DNA of 64,000 nt from DATBGZ01 sp036557785 (GTDB lineage: Bacteria; Actinomycetota; Actinomycetes; Mycobacteriales; Micromonosporaceae), in contig DATBGZ010000036.1 in NCBI GenBank assembly GCA_036557785.1, positions 13,462 through 77,461 on the forward strand, given 5' to 3'. Positions 51,582 through 59,186 of this stretch are shown here, one piece after another (the first letter of the stretch is position 1; each line of letters starts with the position of its first letter). The notes below the pieces were generated by a model. The model did no database searches. It saw only the letters and a list, made by a program, of their open reading frames with translations, and had not been told where the DNA came from. A program made the position numbers and the translations under genes.

Positions 51582-52559
51582 CTACAACCAGTCCTTCACC
51601 TTGAACGTGACATAGAGAGCGGTCACGGCGACGAGCATGAGGGCGCTCGACACCACAATCCCCGACACCCTCTCGTAGCCCGGGAAGGGCAGGTTCTGCC
51701 CATAGAAGCCGGTCACTGCAGTCGGCACCGCGATGATCGCGGCCCAACTCGTGACCTTCTTCATGACTGTGTTGAGCCGGTTGCCCCGGACGGTCAGTCG
51801 CGTCTCGAGCATGTTGGATACCAGATCGCGCAGGTCGTCGACGCGCTGCTCGACCCGCAACACGTGGTCATAGACGTCCTGGAAGTACGGACCCAGCTCT
51901 TCGGTGCTCAGGCGCAGATCCCGGCGCAGCACGGTGTTGACCACCTCACGCATGGGCAGCACCAGCCGGCGTGCCTGCACCAAGCTCTTGCGTAGCTCGA
52001 AGAGACGGCGCTGCATCTGGGTGTCGCTGGCCGCCTCGTCGAAGAGCGCGTCCTCCATCGAGTCGATGACGTCGTCGAGCCGTTCCACGGCGGCGAAGTG
52101 GGTGTCGACCACGTAGTCCAGCAGCCCGTGCAGCAGGAACGGGACGCCGCTGCCGGACAGCCGCTGCGACCCGTCCCAGCGCGCCACGACACCGTCGATG
52201 TCGAAACTGCGGTCGGCATGGACCGTGACGAAGGCGCGATCGGTGATGAACACGCTGATGTCGCAGGTCGTCAGCTCCCCGCTGTCGCTCTGGACCTCCA
52301 GCGCGTACGCGACGAGGAACAGATGGTTCGGGTAGTGGTCGACCTTGGGCCGCTGTCCCGCCTTGAGCACGTCCTCGATGGCGAGATCGTGCAGGCCGAG
52401 CTCCTCCTGAATGAGGCTCAGGTCGTCGCCGTCCTGGCGGCACAGGTCGAACCAGACCACGTTCGCCGGGTCGGCGAGATAGTCGGAGACCTCGGCGACC
52501 GGGAACCCCTCCTGCACCAGAGTGCCGTCGCGGTAGCAGCGTGTGCGCGGTTTGATCAC
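51582..52559 (-). CDS. CorA-family divalent cation channel
   Basis: A 325-residue protein of the CorA family that forms a pentameric magnesium/cobalt channel. The N-terminal cytosolic funnel (ANVVWFDLCRQDGDDLSLIQEELGLHDLAIEDVLKAGQRPKVDHYPNHLFLVAYAL) and the two C-terminal spans are clear. The loop between the spans reads TGFYGQNLPFPGY, so the universal G-M-N selectivity motif is G-Q-N here. GTG 52559 is chosen because the upstream region carries the next gene's promoter. The hydroxyacid dehydrogenase gene follows 5 nt downstream. Confidence 0.85.
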   Translation of the reverse strand: MIKPRTRCYRDGTLVQEGFPVAEVSDYLADPANVVWFDLCRQDGDDLSLIQEELGLHDLAIEDVLKAGQRPKVDHYPNHLFLVAYALEVQSDSGELTTCDISVFITDRAFVTVHADRSFDIDGVVARWDGSQRLSGSGVPFLLHGLLDYVVDTHFAAVERLDDVIDSMEDALFDEAASDTQMQRRLFELRKSLVQARRLVLPMREVVNTVLRRDLRLSTEELGPYFQDVYDHVLRVEQRVDDLRDLVSNMLETRLTVRGNRLNTVMKKVTSWAAIIAVPTAVTGFYGQNLPFPGYERVSGIVVSSALMLVAVTALYVTFKVKDWL

Positions 52560-52671
52560 GGCGTCCAGGTTACGGGGTGTAGGCAGCTGCGCCGGCCGGG
52601 GCGCGGCCGCGGCGACGATCTTGACAACCGCCGAGGAAGTTTGCCGATACACGGACGTCTCGCCCGCACGG

Positions 52672-52687
52672 TTCGTTACGGAACGAA
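52672..52687. promoter_or_regulatory. Inverted repeat upstream of the sugar transporter operon
   Basis: TTCGTT (52672-52677), ACGG, AACGAA (52682-52687). It lies about 100 nt before the sugar-binding protein gene and 45 nt after a TTGACA at 52621-52626, so it could be the operator of a sugar-responsive repressor. No repressor gene is adjacent. Confidence 0.4.
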
Positions 52688-52788
52688 TCGTCACCGAACC
52701 GAAACAGTGGCCACCGTTGACCGTGGAGCGGGCGAGCGTCAGAGTGGCGAAAGATCCTCACAACAACGTCTGCATCCCTGGAGGAAAG

Positions 52789-54042
52789 ATGCGTGGCTTT
52801 AAGAGCATCGTGGCGGTCGGACTCGGCCTCACCACCGCTCTCGCCATGACCGCGTGCAGCGACAAGGGGTCCTCGGCGCCCAAGGACGTCGAGGTATTCA
52901 CGTGGTGGGCCGATGGTGGCGAGAAGGCTGGCCTGGACGGGCTCGTCGCCCAGTTCCAGCAAGACTGCAGCGCCTTTAACTTCGTCAACGGCGCCGTAGC
53001 GGGCGGTGCCGGCGCGAACGCCAAGCAGGTACTGGCGTCGCGGCTTGCCCAGAACGACCCGCCGGACACCTTCCAGGCCCACGCTGGTCTGGAGCTGACG
53101 GACTACATCAACGCCGGTCAGGTCGAGGACCTCAGCTCCGAGTACCAGGAGTGGGGACTCACCAACGCCTTCCCCAAGGGCCTGCTCGACAACCTGACCG
53201 TCGATGGCAAGATCTACTCGGTGCCGGCGAACATCCACCGGGCCAACGTGCTGTGGGGCAACAAGACGGTGCTCGCCAACGCGGGCATCACTGCCAACGC
53301 CACCACGCTCGACGGGTTCATCGCTGACCTGGACAAGCTCAAGGCGAAGGGTGTCACGACTCCCCTCGCGCTCGGCCGGGACTGGACGCAACTCATGCTC
53401 TTCGAGAGCGTTCTCATCAGCGACCTCGGCGGGGCCAAGTTCACCGGCCTGTGGAACGGGTCGACCAGCTGGGACACGCCGGACATCGACAAGGCGATCG
53501 CCGACTTCCAGAAGCTGCTCACCTACACCAACGCCGACCGGGACACCTTCGACTGGACCGACGCCGAGAAGCTCGTCATGGACGGCAAGGCCGGCTACCA
53601 GCTCATGGGTGACTGGGAGGCGGCCGACCTGGACGCCAAGGGCTTCAGCGACTACAACTACTCCGTGTTCCCCGGCGACACCGGTGTCTACCAGTGGCTG
53701 GCCGACTCGTTCGTACTCCCGGTGGGCGCCAAGAACCCGGACGGTACGAAGTGCTGGCTGAAGACCGTGGGTAGCGCCGCCGGGCAGAAGGCCTTCAACA
53801 TCAAGAAAGGCTCGATCCCGGCCCGTACGGACGCGGTGGCATCGGACTTCCCGGTGTACCAGCAGTCCGCGATGGCCGACTGGAAGACGCTGACCCAGGT
53901 GCCGTCCTGCGCTCACGGCTCGGCCTGCTCGCTGGGCTACCAGGGTGCGCTCAACTCGGCGATGGGCAAGTTCTCCGCGGATGGCAACGTGGCCAGCCTG
54001 AAGTCCGCGCTGGTCGCCGCGGCGGGCCAGTTCGCCAAGTGA
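52789..54042 (+). CDS. Sugar ABC transporter substrate-binding lipoprotein
   Basis: A 417-residue receptor of the CUT1 class. The signal GFKSIVAVGLGLTTALAMTACS ends in a lipobox cysteine. The mature part is a type I extracellular solute-binding protein: VEVFTWWADGGEKAGLDGLVAQFQQD, GGAGANAKQVLASRLAQNDPPDTFQAHAGLELTDYI, and GKAGYQLMGDWEAADL. Two C-terminal cysteines (CWLKT, PSCAHGSACS) may form disulfides. GGAGG precedes the ATG. Two permeases follow behind a hairpin; the ligand is probably an oligosaccharide or glycoside, not proven. Confidence 0.9.
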   Translation: MRGFKSIVAVGLGLTTALAMTACSDKGSSAPKDVEVFTWWADGGEKAGLDGLVAQFQQDCSAFNFVNGAVAGGAGANAKQVLASRLAQNDPPDTFQAHAGLELTDYINAGQVEDLSSEYQEWGLTNAFPKGLLDNLTVDGKIYSVPANIHRANVLWGNKTVLANAGITANATTLDGFIADLDKLKAKGVTTPLALGRDWTQLMLFESVLISDLGGAKFTGLWNGSTSWDTPDIDKAIADFQKLLTYTNADRDTFDWTDAEKLVMDGKAGYQLMGDWEAADLDAKGFSDYNYSVFPGDTGVYQWLADSFVLPVGAKNPDGTKCWLKTVGSAAGQKAFNIKKGSIPARTDAVASDFPVYQQSAMADWKTLTQVPSCAHGSACSLGYQGALNSAMGKFSADGNVASLKSALVAAAGQFAK

Positions 54043-54076
54043 GCCGATAGCGACAACTCGAACCAGGCGCTAGGGT

Positions 54077-54107
54077 GCGCGCGGCGGGACGTCTTCCCGC
54101 CGCGCGC
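54077..54107 (+). terminator. GC hairpin between the receptor and permease genes
   Basis: GCGCGCGGCGGG (54077-54088) pairs perfectly with CCCGCCGCGCGC (54096-54107) around a 7-nt loop, 34 nt after the receptor stop. No T-tract follows, so it may slow polymerase or protect the receptor message rather than end it completely. Confidence 0.6.
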
Positions 54108-54142
54108 GCTCGTCGTCAGCGTCCCGTCATCAGCGAGGAGCG

Positions 54143-55081
54143 ATGATGCAGACCCAACTGGAGCGGCGACCACGCCGCCGCCGCTCGTGGCGCCGGGTGC
54201 GCCAATGGGGACCCGGCCTGTTGCTGCTCTCGCCGTCGCTGGTCGTCCTCGGTGTGTTCGTCTACGGCCTGATCGGATGGACGGTCAATCTCTCGCTGGA
54301 GAACAAGCACAACGCCCGCCCAGCGCAGGGCTATGTCGGGGTAGATAACTACACCAATCTGTTCACGAACGACATCCAGGACCGGTTCGTGCACTCGCTG
54401 AAGAACCTCGGCGTCTTCACGGTCGTGTTCATCGGCGGCGCGATCCTGCTCGGCGTGCTCTGGGCCACGCTCCTGGAGCGCGGCACCCGGGCCGAAGGGT
54501 TCTTCCGGACGGTCTACCTGTTCCCGATGGCGGTGTCCTTTGTGGCCTCCGGCGTCGTGTGGCGCTGGCTCATGAACTCGGGCACGGGCGACAGCGCCGG
54601 CGGCATCAACGCCATCTTCTCCGGGCTGGGGCTGCACTTCCTGGAGAACAAGTGGTGGACCGACCCGAACTGGGGCATGGGCGCGATGGCGATGCCAGCG
54701 ATCTGGCAGCTCTCCGGGTACATGATGGCGCTGTTCCTGGCCGGCTTCCGCGGCATCCCGCACGAATTGCGTGAGGCCGCGTTGGTCGACGGCACGAGCA
54801 CCTTCCAGCTGTACCGGTACGTGCTCTTCCCACAGCTGACTCCGGTCGCGCTCTCGGCCCTCATCATCGCCGGGCACATGTCGATGAAGATGTTCGACCT
54901 CATCATGTCGGTCTCCGGGCCTCAGTACCTGACCGAGGTTCCCGCGGTATACGTGTGGCAGACGCTGCTCACCGTCGACCAGGCGAAGGCGGCCGCGATC
55001 TCGATCTTCCTGCTCCTGTGCGTGGCCCTGGTCATCGTGCCGTACCTCATCTACATCAACCGGGTGGAGAAGCGCTCATGA
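54143..55081 (+). CDS. Sugar ABC transporter permease (MalF/LacF type)
   Basis: A 312-residue membrane subunit with six spans. The N-terminal segment RRRSWRRVRQWGPGLLLLSPSLVVLGVFVYGLIGWTVNLSL is typical of CUT1 permeases and the conserved EAA loop is ELREAALVDGTSTFQLYRYVLFPQLTPV, which contacts the ATPase. The next gene starts inside its stop (ATGA). ATG 54143 or 54146 is the start after GAGGAGCG. Confidence 0.92.
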   Translation: MMQTQLERRPRRRRSWRRVRQWGPGLLLLSPSLVVLGVFVYGLIGWTVNLSLENKHNARPAQGYVGVDNYTNLFTNDIQDRFVHSLKNLGVFTVVFIGGAILLGVLWATLLERGTRAEGFFRTVYLFPMAVSFVASGVVWRWLMNSGTGDSAGGINAIFSGLGLHFLENKWWTDPNWGMGAMAMPAIWQLSGYMMALFLAGFRGIPHELREAALVDGTSTFQLYRYVLFPQLTPVALSALIIAGHMSMKMFDLIMSVSGPQYLTEVPAVYVWQTLLTVDQAKAAAISIFLLLCVALVIVPYLIYINRVEKRS

Positions 55082-55971
55082 GCACCGCGGTACTGACCGA
55101 ACGGGAGCTGTCGGCCGCGCCGCCACCGCCCGCCGTGGGCCGCCGGGGCGCCGAGTCGATCACCGGTCGCACCGTCCGGTATGGACTGCTGATCGCCTTC
55201 GTCATCATCGTCCTGATGCCGCTCTATGTCCTGATCGTGACCAGCTTCAAGGCGGGCAGCGAGATCGGCGTCAACGGGCAGTGGAACCTGCCTGAGCACT
55301 GGACCCTCGCCTCCTGGGAGAAGGCATGGGACGCGCTGCGGCCCTCCTTCCTGCGCACCTTCGAGATGGCCATCCCGGTCGCGTTGATCTCGTCGCTCAT
55401 CGGCGCCGCGAACGGGTTCGTCCTCTCGCGCTGGCGCTTCCCTGGCGCGGATGTCGTGTTCACCCTGATCCTGTTCGGCATGTTCATCCCGTACCAGGCC
55501 GTCATGATCCCGCTGGGCGAGGTCGTCCGGTGGCTCGCCGTCCCCCGGGGCATCCCGACGCTGATCCTCGTGCACGTCATCTACGGGATCCCGATCTGCA
55601 CGCTCATCTTCCGCAACTACTTCGCCACGATCGTCCCGGCGGAGCTCATTGAAGCGAGCAATGTGGACGGTGCCGGCCTGCTGCGGACGTTCTGGTCGAT
55701 CATTCTGCCCATCGCCGGCCCCGGCTTCGTGGTGACGATCATCTGGCAGTTCACGTCCGCGTGGAACGACTTCCTGTTCGCGATCTTCCTCACCAACACT
55801 CGCAACGGGCCCATCACCATCGCGCTGAACGCGCTCGCGGGTGCCCAGTCGCCGGACTACGCGGCGTCCATGGCCGGGGCCCTCATCACGTCGCTGCCCA
55901 CGCTCGTGGTCTACGTCCTGCTCGGCCGCTGGTTCATCGGCGGTCTGATGGCCGGCTCCGTGAAGAGCTGA
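55078..55971 (+). CDS. Sugar ABC transporter permease (MalG/LacG type)
   Basis: A 297-residue membrane subunit, partner of the preceding permease, with six spans and the EAA loop ELIEASNVDGAGLLRTFWSIILPIAGPGF. The extended N-terminus (TELSAAPPPPAVGRRGAESITGRTVRYGLLIAF) is cytosolic. No ATPase gene follows, so the importer probably uses a shared ATPase of the MsiK kind encoded elsewhere; this is common in actinomycetes. Confidence 0.92.
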   Translation: MSTAVLTERELSAAPPPPAVGRRGAESITGRTVRYGLLIAFVIIVLMPLYVLIVTSFKAGSEIGVNGQWNLPEHWTLASWEKAWDALRPSFLRTFEMAIPVALISSLIGAANGFVLSRWRFPGADVVFTLILFGMFIPYQAVMIPLGEVVRWLAVPRGIPTLILVHVIYGIPICTLIFRNYFATIVPAELIEASNVDGAGLLRTFWSIILPIAGPGFVVTIIWQFTSAWNDFLFAIFLTNTRNGPITIALNALAGAQSPDYAASMAGALITSLPTLVVYVLLGRWFIGGLMAGSVKS

Positions 55972-56044
55972 CCATCGCGTCACGCCCGCGAGCCGGGCCT
56001 CGATGTCATGGTCCACTCCGACATCGTGCGTCGGGGCGTCGAGA

Positions 56045-56356
56045 TCAGCGCTCGTACATCGATCGGTAGGCCGCGCGGGACGGGAGGATGCCGTCCGGGC
56101 TCGGCGCCAACTGGTCGAGGTAGGGGTCGGCGTCGTCGCGCAGAGCGATGTTGTGCGCCATGACCGTGTCGACCGCGGTGCCGCGGCTCTCGGTGGGCCG
56201 ATACCGGACGATCGCTGCCTGTGCCGACGCGCTGAGAATGACTCCTGGCCGCCACGAACCCGAGCAATAGACCCATACCAGCCGGCCGGGCGCGAACTCG
56301 GGCCGCGGTGTCTCGGCGAACGGACCGTTCGCGGGGGTGAGCATCGGAGCAGACAT
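56045..56356 (-). CDS. Small hypothetical protein (PGRLVWVY-type)
   Basis: A 103-residue protein of unknown function. The central part EFAPGRLVWVYCSGSWRPGVILSASAQAAIVRYRPTESRGTAVDTVMAHNIALRDDADPYLDQL looks like a single small beta-barrel (SH3/KOW- or Tudor-like), with an aspartate/arginine end. From memory I associate such proteins with Micromonosporaceae; this is not verified. It lies near the DUF397 and Scr1-type XRE genes. GGAGG is 4 nt before the ATG. Confidence 0.55.
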   Translation of the reverse strand: MSAPMLTPANGPFAETPRPEFAPGRLVWVYCSGSWRPGVILSASAQAAIVRYRPTESRGTAVDTVMAHNIALRDDADPYLDQLAPSPDGILPSRAAYRSMYER

Positions 56357-56763
56357 CGTGCCTCCAGCCGAGGTGCTCGATGTTCCAGTCAGGCGACCCG
56401 TCGCCGGGTGCCTGGATGGCCGCGGTGGCTGTCTATGCGCGGCGCCGGATGCAGGGTTCCGGCGCCGGGTGCGTCTGAGCATGGCAGAGCGGATGTCAAC
56501 GTGCAAGGTTTCACACTGAGAGATCTCGGCTTGCAATGGTGCTGGACGGCGGGTTTCAGTTACCCTACGTACGTCCACGTTTCATCGTGAAAGGACGTTG
56601 GGACTCAGACAGCCGGGTATATGCGTCACTACCTGCACAAACGTCCGGCCGTACCGGAAGAGGACCGACAAACCGATCACCGAAAGTAATTGCGGCGACG
56701 CGGCCGGTGGACAGCAACAACGAGGGGTGGCGATGTGCCCGCCCGACGATGAGGGAGAACAAA
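56357..56763. other. 407-nt region between the small protein and the DUF397 gene
   Basis: No gene is supported. TTTCA occurs three times (56509, 56554, 56580), the last in a hairpin at 56571-56598. GGGAG at 56753-56757 fits GTG 56764 of the DUF397 gene. Confidence 0.45.
56571..56598. promoter_or_regulatory. Hairpin/operator candidate with TTTCA-TCG-TGAAA core
   Basis: ACGTCC (56571-56576) pairs with GGACGT (56593-56598); inside, after a 3-nt bulge, TTTCA (56580-56584) pairs with TGAAA (56588-56592). It may be the operator of the nearby XRE/DUF397 pair or an RNA structure in the DUF397 leader. Confidence 0.45.
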
Positions 56764-56976
56764 GTGGACAACGACGGCGGTTGGATCATGTCGAGCCGGT
56801 CGGCTGGCAACGGTGGAACCTGCCTGGAGGCGCGCCGCCACGACGGTGCGATCGAGGTGCGGAACAGCAAGAACCCCGACGCCGGCACCGTGCGCTTCAC
56901 GGTCGAGGAGTGGGACTCGTTCCTCTTCGGTGCGAAGCGGGGCGAATTCGACGGCCTGCTGGCCGATCAGTCCTGA
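56764..56976 (+). CDS. DUF397 domain protein
   Basis: A 70-residue protein of the DUF397 family: WIMSSRSAGNGGTCLEARRHDGAIEVRNSKNPDAGTVRFTVEEWDSFLFGAKRGEFDGL, with the usual S-S-x-S...C-x-E...V-R-D/N-S-K-x-P...F-x-x-x-E-W-x-x-F-x-x-x-x-K-x-G-E-F pattern. Such proteins are small partners of Scr1-type XRE regulators and act in developmental or toxin-antitoxin-like control. GTG 56764 is preceded by GGGAG; an in-frame ATG at 56749 is an alternative. Confidence 0.85.
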   Translation: MDNDGGWIMSSRSAGNGGTCLEARRHDGAIEVRNSKNPDAGTVRFTVEEWDSFLFGAKRGEFDGLLADQS

Positions 56977-57081
56977 TGACTACGAACGACCCGTGCCGAT
57001 CATGATCATCGCCATGGTCGGCGCGGGCCGGGGCAGGACCATCAGGGGATCGGCTCTGGCGAGGACAGCTCTGGCGAAGAC

Positions 57082-57903
57082 TCAGACGAACTGCGACACC
57101 GGTACCGACGCCTCGCGGATCAGGCCGAAGATCCGACGGTACTCGTCCAGCTCCGCCTGCTCCTCCAGGTACAGCGCGCCGAGATGGGACTCGATGTAGA
57201 CCACGTCCGGGTCATCGGGATCGTCGAACTCGAGAATGCGGAACGCGCCGGCCATCGCCGCGTGCGCCCCCGCCGACCAGGGCAGCACCCTGACCTCGAC
57301 ATGAGGGAGCTTGGCCGACTTGCGGATGTGCGCGAGTTGCGCCTGCAACACCTCGTCGCTGCCCACCACGCGGGTCAACGCTCCCTCGCCGAGGATGTAG
57401 ACAAGCTCGGGTGGCGGCTTTCGCTCGAACATCGTCCGCTGCCGCTGGATCCGCAGCTTCACGTGGCGGTCGGCACCCTCCTGGTCATCGGGCTGCGCCG
57501 CGCCGTAGACGGCCAGCGCGTACTCCTCGGTCTGCAGCTCGCCGGGCACGATCTCGCCGTCGTACGACCAGACCCGCTTCGCGCTCGCCTCGAGGCCGAT
57601 GTAGAGCTTGAACCAGTCTGGGATGAGCCCGCTGGCGTCCCACCACTCCTCGACCGAGGTGCCGACGGCGAGTTCCGCCAGGGCATCGGTCGTGCTCTGG
57701 TCGACGCCGTAGAGCCAGCACAGCGCCCTGACGTTGGCCGCCGTGACCGGCACCTTGCCTGTCTCGATCCGGTGCAGTGTGGGCTCCGACAGCCCGAGCT
57801 TCGCCTCGACGACGTCGCGCCGGCTGCGACCGCTGGCCACGCGCAACCTCATGAGCCTGCGCCCCAAGGTTCGGCGGACAACCCGCTGTCCGGTGACGGG
57901 CAT
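57082..57903 (-). CDS. Scr1-family XRE regulator (HTH + DUF5753)
   Basis: A 273-residue regulator with an N-terminal XRE helix-turn-helix (LGRRLMRLRVASGRSRRDVVEAKLGLSEPTLHRIETGKVPVTAANVRALCWLYGV) and the DUF5753 effector part (IYLEASAKRVW-like YIGLEASAKRVWSYDGEIVPGELQTEEYALAVY, RQRTMFERKPPPELVYILGEGAL). Such proteins pair with DUF397 genes, here encoded convergently 105 nt away rather than in the same operon. ATG 57903 and ATG 57915 are both possible starts. Confidence 0.87.
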   Translation of the reverse strand: MPVTGQRVVRRTLGRRLMRLRVASGRSRRDVVEAKLGLSEPTLHRIETGKVPVTAANVRALCWLYGVDQSTTDALAELAVGTSVEEWWDASGLIPDWFKLYIGLEASAKRVWSYDGEIVPGELQTEEYALAVYGAAQPDDQEGADRHVKLRIQRQRTMFERKPPPELVYILGEGALTRVVGSDEVLQAQLAHIRKSAKLPHVEVRVLPWSAGAHAAMAGAFRILEFDDPDDPDVVYIESHLGALYLEEQAELDEYRRIFGLIREASVPVSQFV

Positions 57904-57920
57904 CTCCCACCTCATCCCAA

Positions 57921-57978
57921 TGGTGCGGTTTCGTCGCAGTGACCTGTTCGACCAGTCACCTTACCGAGAGTGGCACCA
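57921..57978. promoter_or_regulatory. Nested inverted repeats upstream of the XRE gene
   Basis: TGGTGC (57921-57926) and GCACCA (57973-57978) flank GTGAC (57939-57943) and GTCAC (57955-57959); both pairs share nearly the same centre. A minus-strand TAGGGT (57991-57986) lies just upstream. Autoregulation by the XRE protein is plausible. Confidence 0.4.
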
Positions 57979-58083
57979 ATATCACACCCTACGAGCGGCT
58001 CGGAGCTCAAGCCGGTCCGGGCACAGGGCTCGGGCGGGGGCGCGCCACGATCCTGACCTCTGGCCGCGGCAACGCCAGGCGCA

Positions 58084-58099
58084 GATGACATTTGTCATC
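58084..58099. promoter_or_regulatory. Perfect palindrome GATGACA-TT-TGTCATC
   Basis: The 7-2-7 palindrome lies 57 nt before the membrane protein gene that leads the second two-component cluster. Its form and position make it the best candidate for the response-regulator site. Binding is not proven. Confidence 0.55.
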
Positions 58100-58156
58100 G
58101 TCGAAAGCGTATGGACCGCTCTGACCGTACGGCTGCCGTCGCCGCACCGTGGGCAC

Positions 58157-59182
58157 ATGCGTCGTATCGGTCCCGCCCTAGCCCTGTTCCTCATCTCGCC
58201 GCTGGTGGCCGAGTATCTGCTCGGCGACCTGCCGATCACCCTGCTCGGCGGATTGTTCGCCCTCGCTCCGCTCTACGGTGGCGGCGCGGTTCTCATCCGC
58301 GAGGTGGTCCGCCGTACCGGCCGCGGATGGCCCAGCATCATCCTGCTGGCGCTGGCGTACGGGCTCGTCGAGGAGGGGTTGCTGACCCAGTCGCTGTTCA
58401 ACCCCGACTACCTGCATCTGCGCTTGCTCGACCACGGCTTCGTACCGGCACTGGGCATCTCGGTGCCGTGGACCATCTTCGTGCTCACCCTGCACGTCGC
58501 GTGGAGCATCAGCGCACCGATCGCCGTGACCGAGGCGCTGACCCGCCGGGGGACGCGGCCGTGGCTGCGCACAAAGGGTGTGGTCGTGGCCGGGCTCGCG
58601 TTCCTGGCCGGCGCGACATTCGTGGCCATCGAGTCCTACAGCGACGGTCACTTCGTCGCGACCTGGCCACGGCTGGGCACGGTCGCCGTCCTGGTGGCGC
58701 TGCTCGCCGTGGTCGCGCTGCGCCTGCCCCGAACCACAAGCCGTACCGCCGCACCAGCGGTGTCCGGCCGCGCTCCCGCACCGTGGCTGGTCCTGGTGCT
58801 CGGCCTCGCCGCCGGCGGCGCATTCATGCTCCTGGACCGGGTGGCCGACTCCTGGCCGTGGTGGCTCACCTCGGCAGTCGCCGTCGCGGTCCTCGCCGGC
58901 GCGATCGCGTTCACGTCCTCGGGTTCCCGCAAGGCCGGTTGGGACGATCGGCACCGGCTCGCGGTCGCGTCCGCGGCACTGCTCACGTACGCCTGGCGGG
59001 CCTTCGCCGCCCGCCCCCTGCAAGCGGACCTGAGCCGCTCGGTCGCGCTCGCGAGTCACATCATCTTCGGCTCGGCCGCCGTGGCGCTGCTCGTGATCGC
59101 GGCCCTGCGGGTCCGGTCACAGCGGAGTGCATCGCTTGCTGTCGATGCGCAGCCATCGCATGCCGGCCTCGGGGCTCGGTAG
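58157..59182 (+). CDS. Multi-pass membrane protein preceding a two-component system
   Basis: A 341-residue integral membrane protein with about ten spans. RRIGPALALFLISPLVAEYLLGDLPITLLGGLFALAPLYGGGAVLIREVVRRTGRGWPSIILLALAYGLVEEGLLTQSLFNPDYLHLRLL carries an E-E pair inside a membrane region that recalls CPBP-type intramembrane proteases, but the rest of that motif is not clear. It starts the cluster with the kinase 4 nt downstream and probably is the regulated or sensing partner. Function unknown. Confidence 0.65.
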   Translation: MRRIGPALALFLISPLVAEYLLGDLPITLLGGLFALAPLYGGGAVLIREVVRRTGRGWPSIILLALAYGLVEEGLLTQSLFNPDYLHLRLLDHGFVPALGISVPWTIFVLTLHVAWSISAPIAVTEALTRRGTRPWLRTKGVVVAGLAFLAGATFVAIESYSDGHFVATWPRLGTVAVLVALLAVVALRLPRTTSRTAAPAVSGRAPAPWLVLVLGLAAGGAFMLLDRVADSWPWWLTSAVAVAVLAGAIAFTSSGSRKAGWDDRHRLAVASAALLTYAWRAFAARPLQADLSRSVALASHIIFGSAAVALLVIAALRVRSQRSASLAVDAQPSHAGLGAR

Positions 59183-59186
59183 GCTC

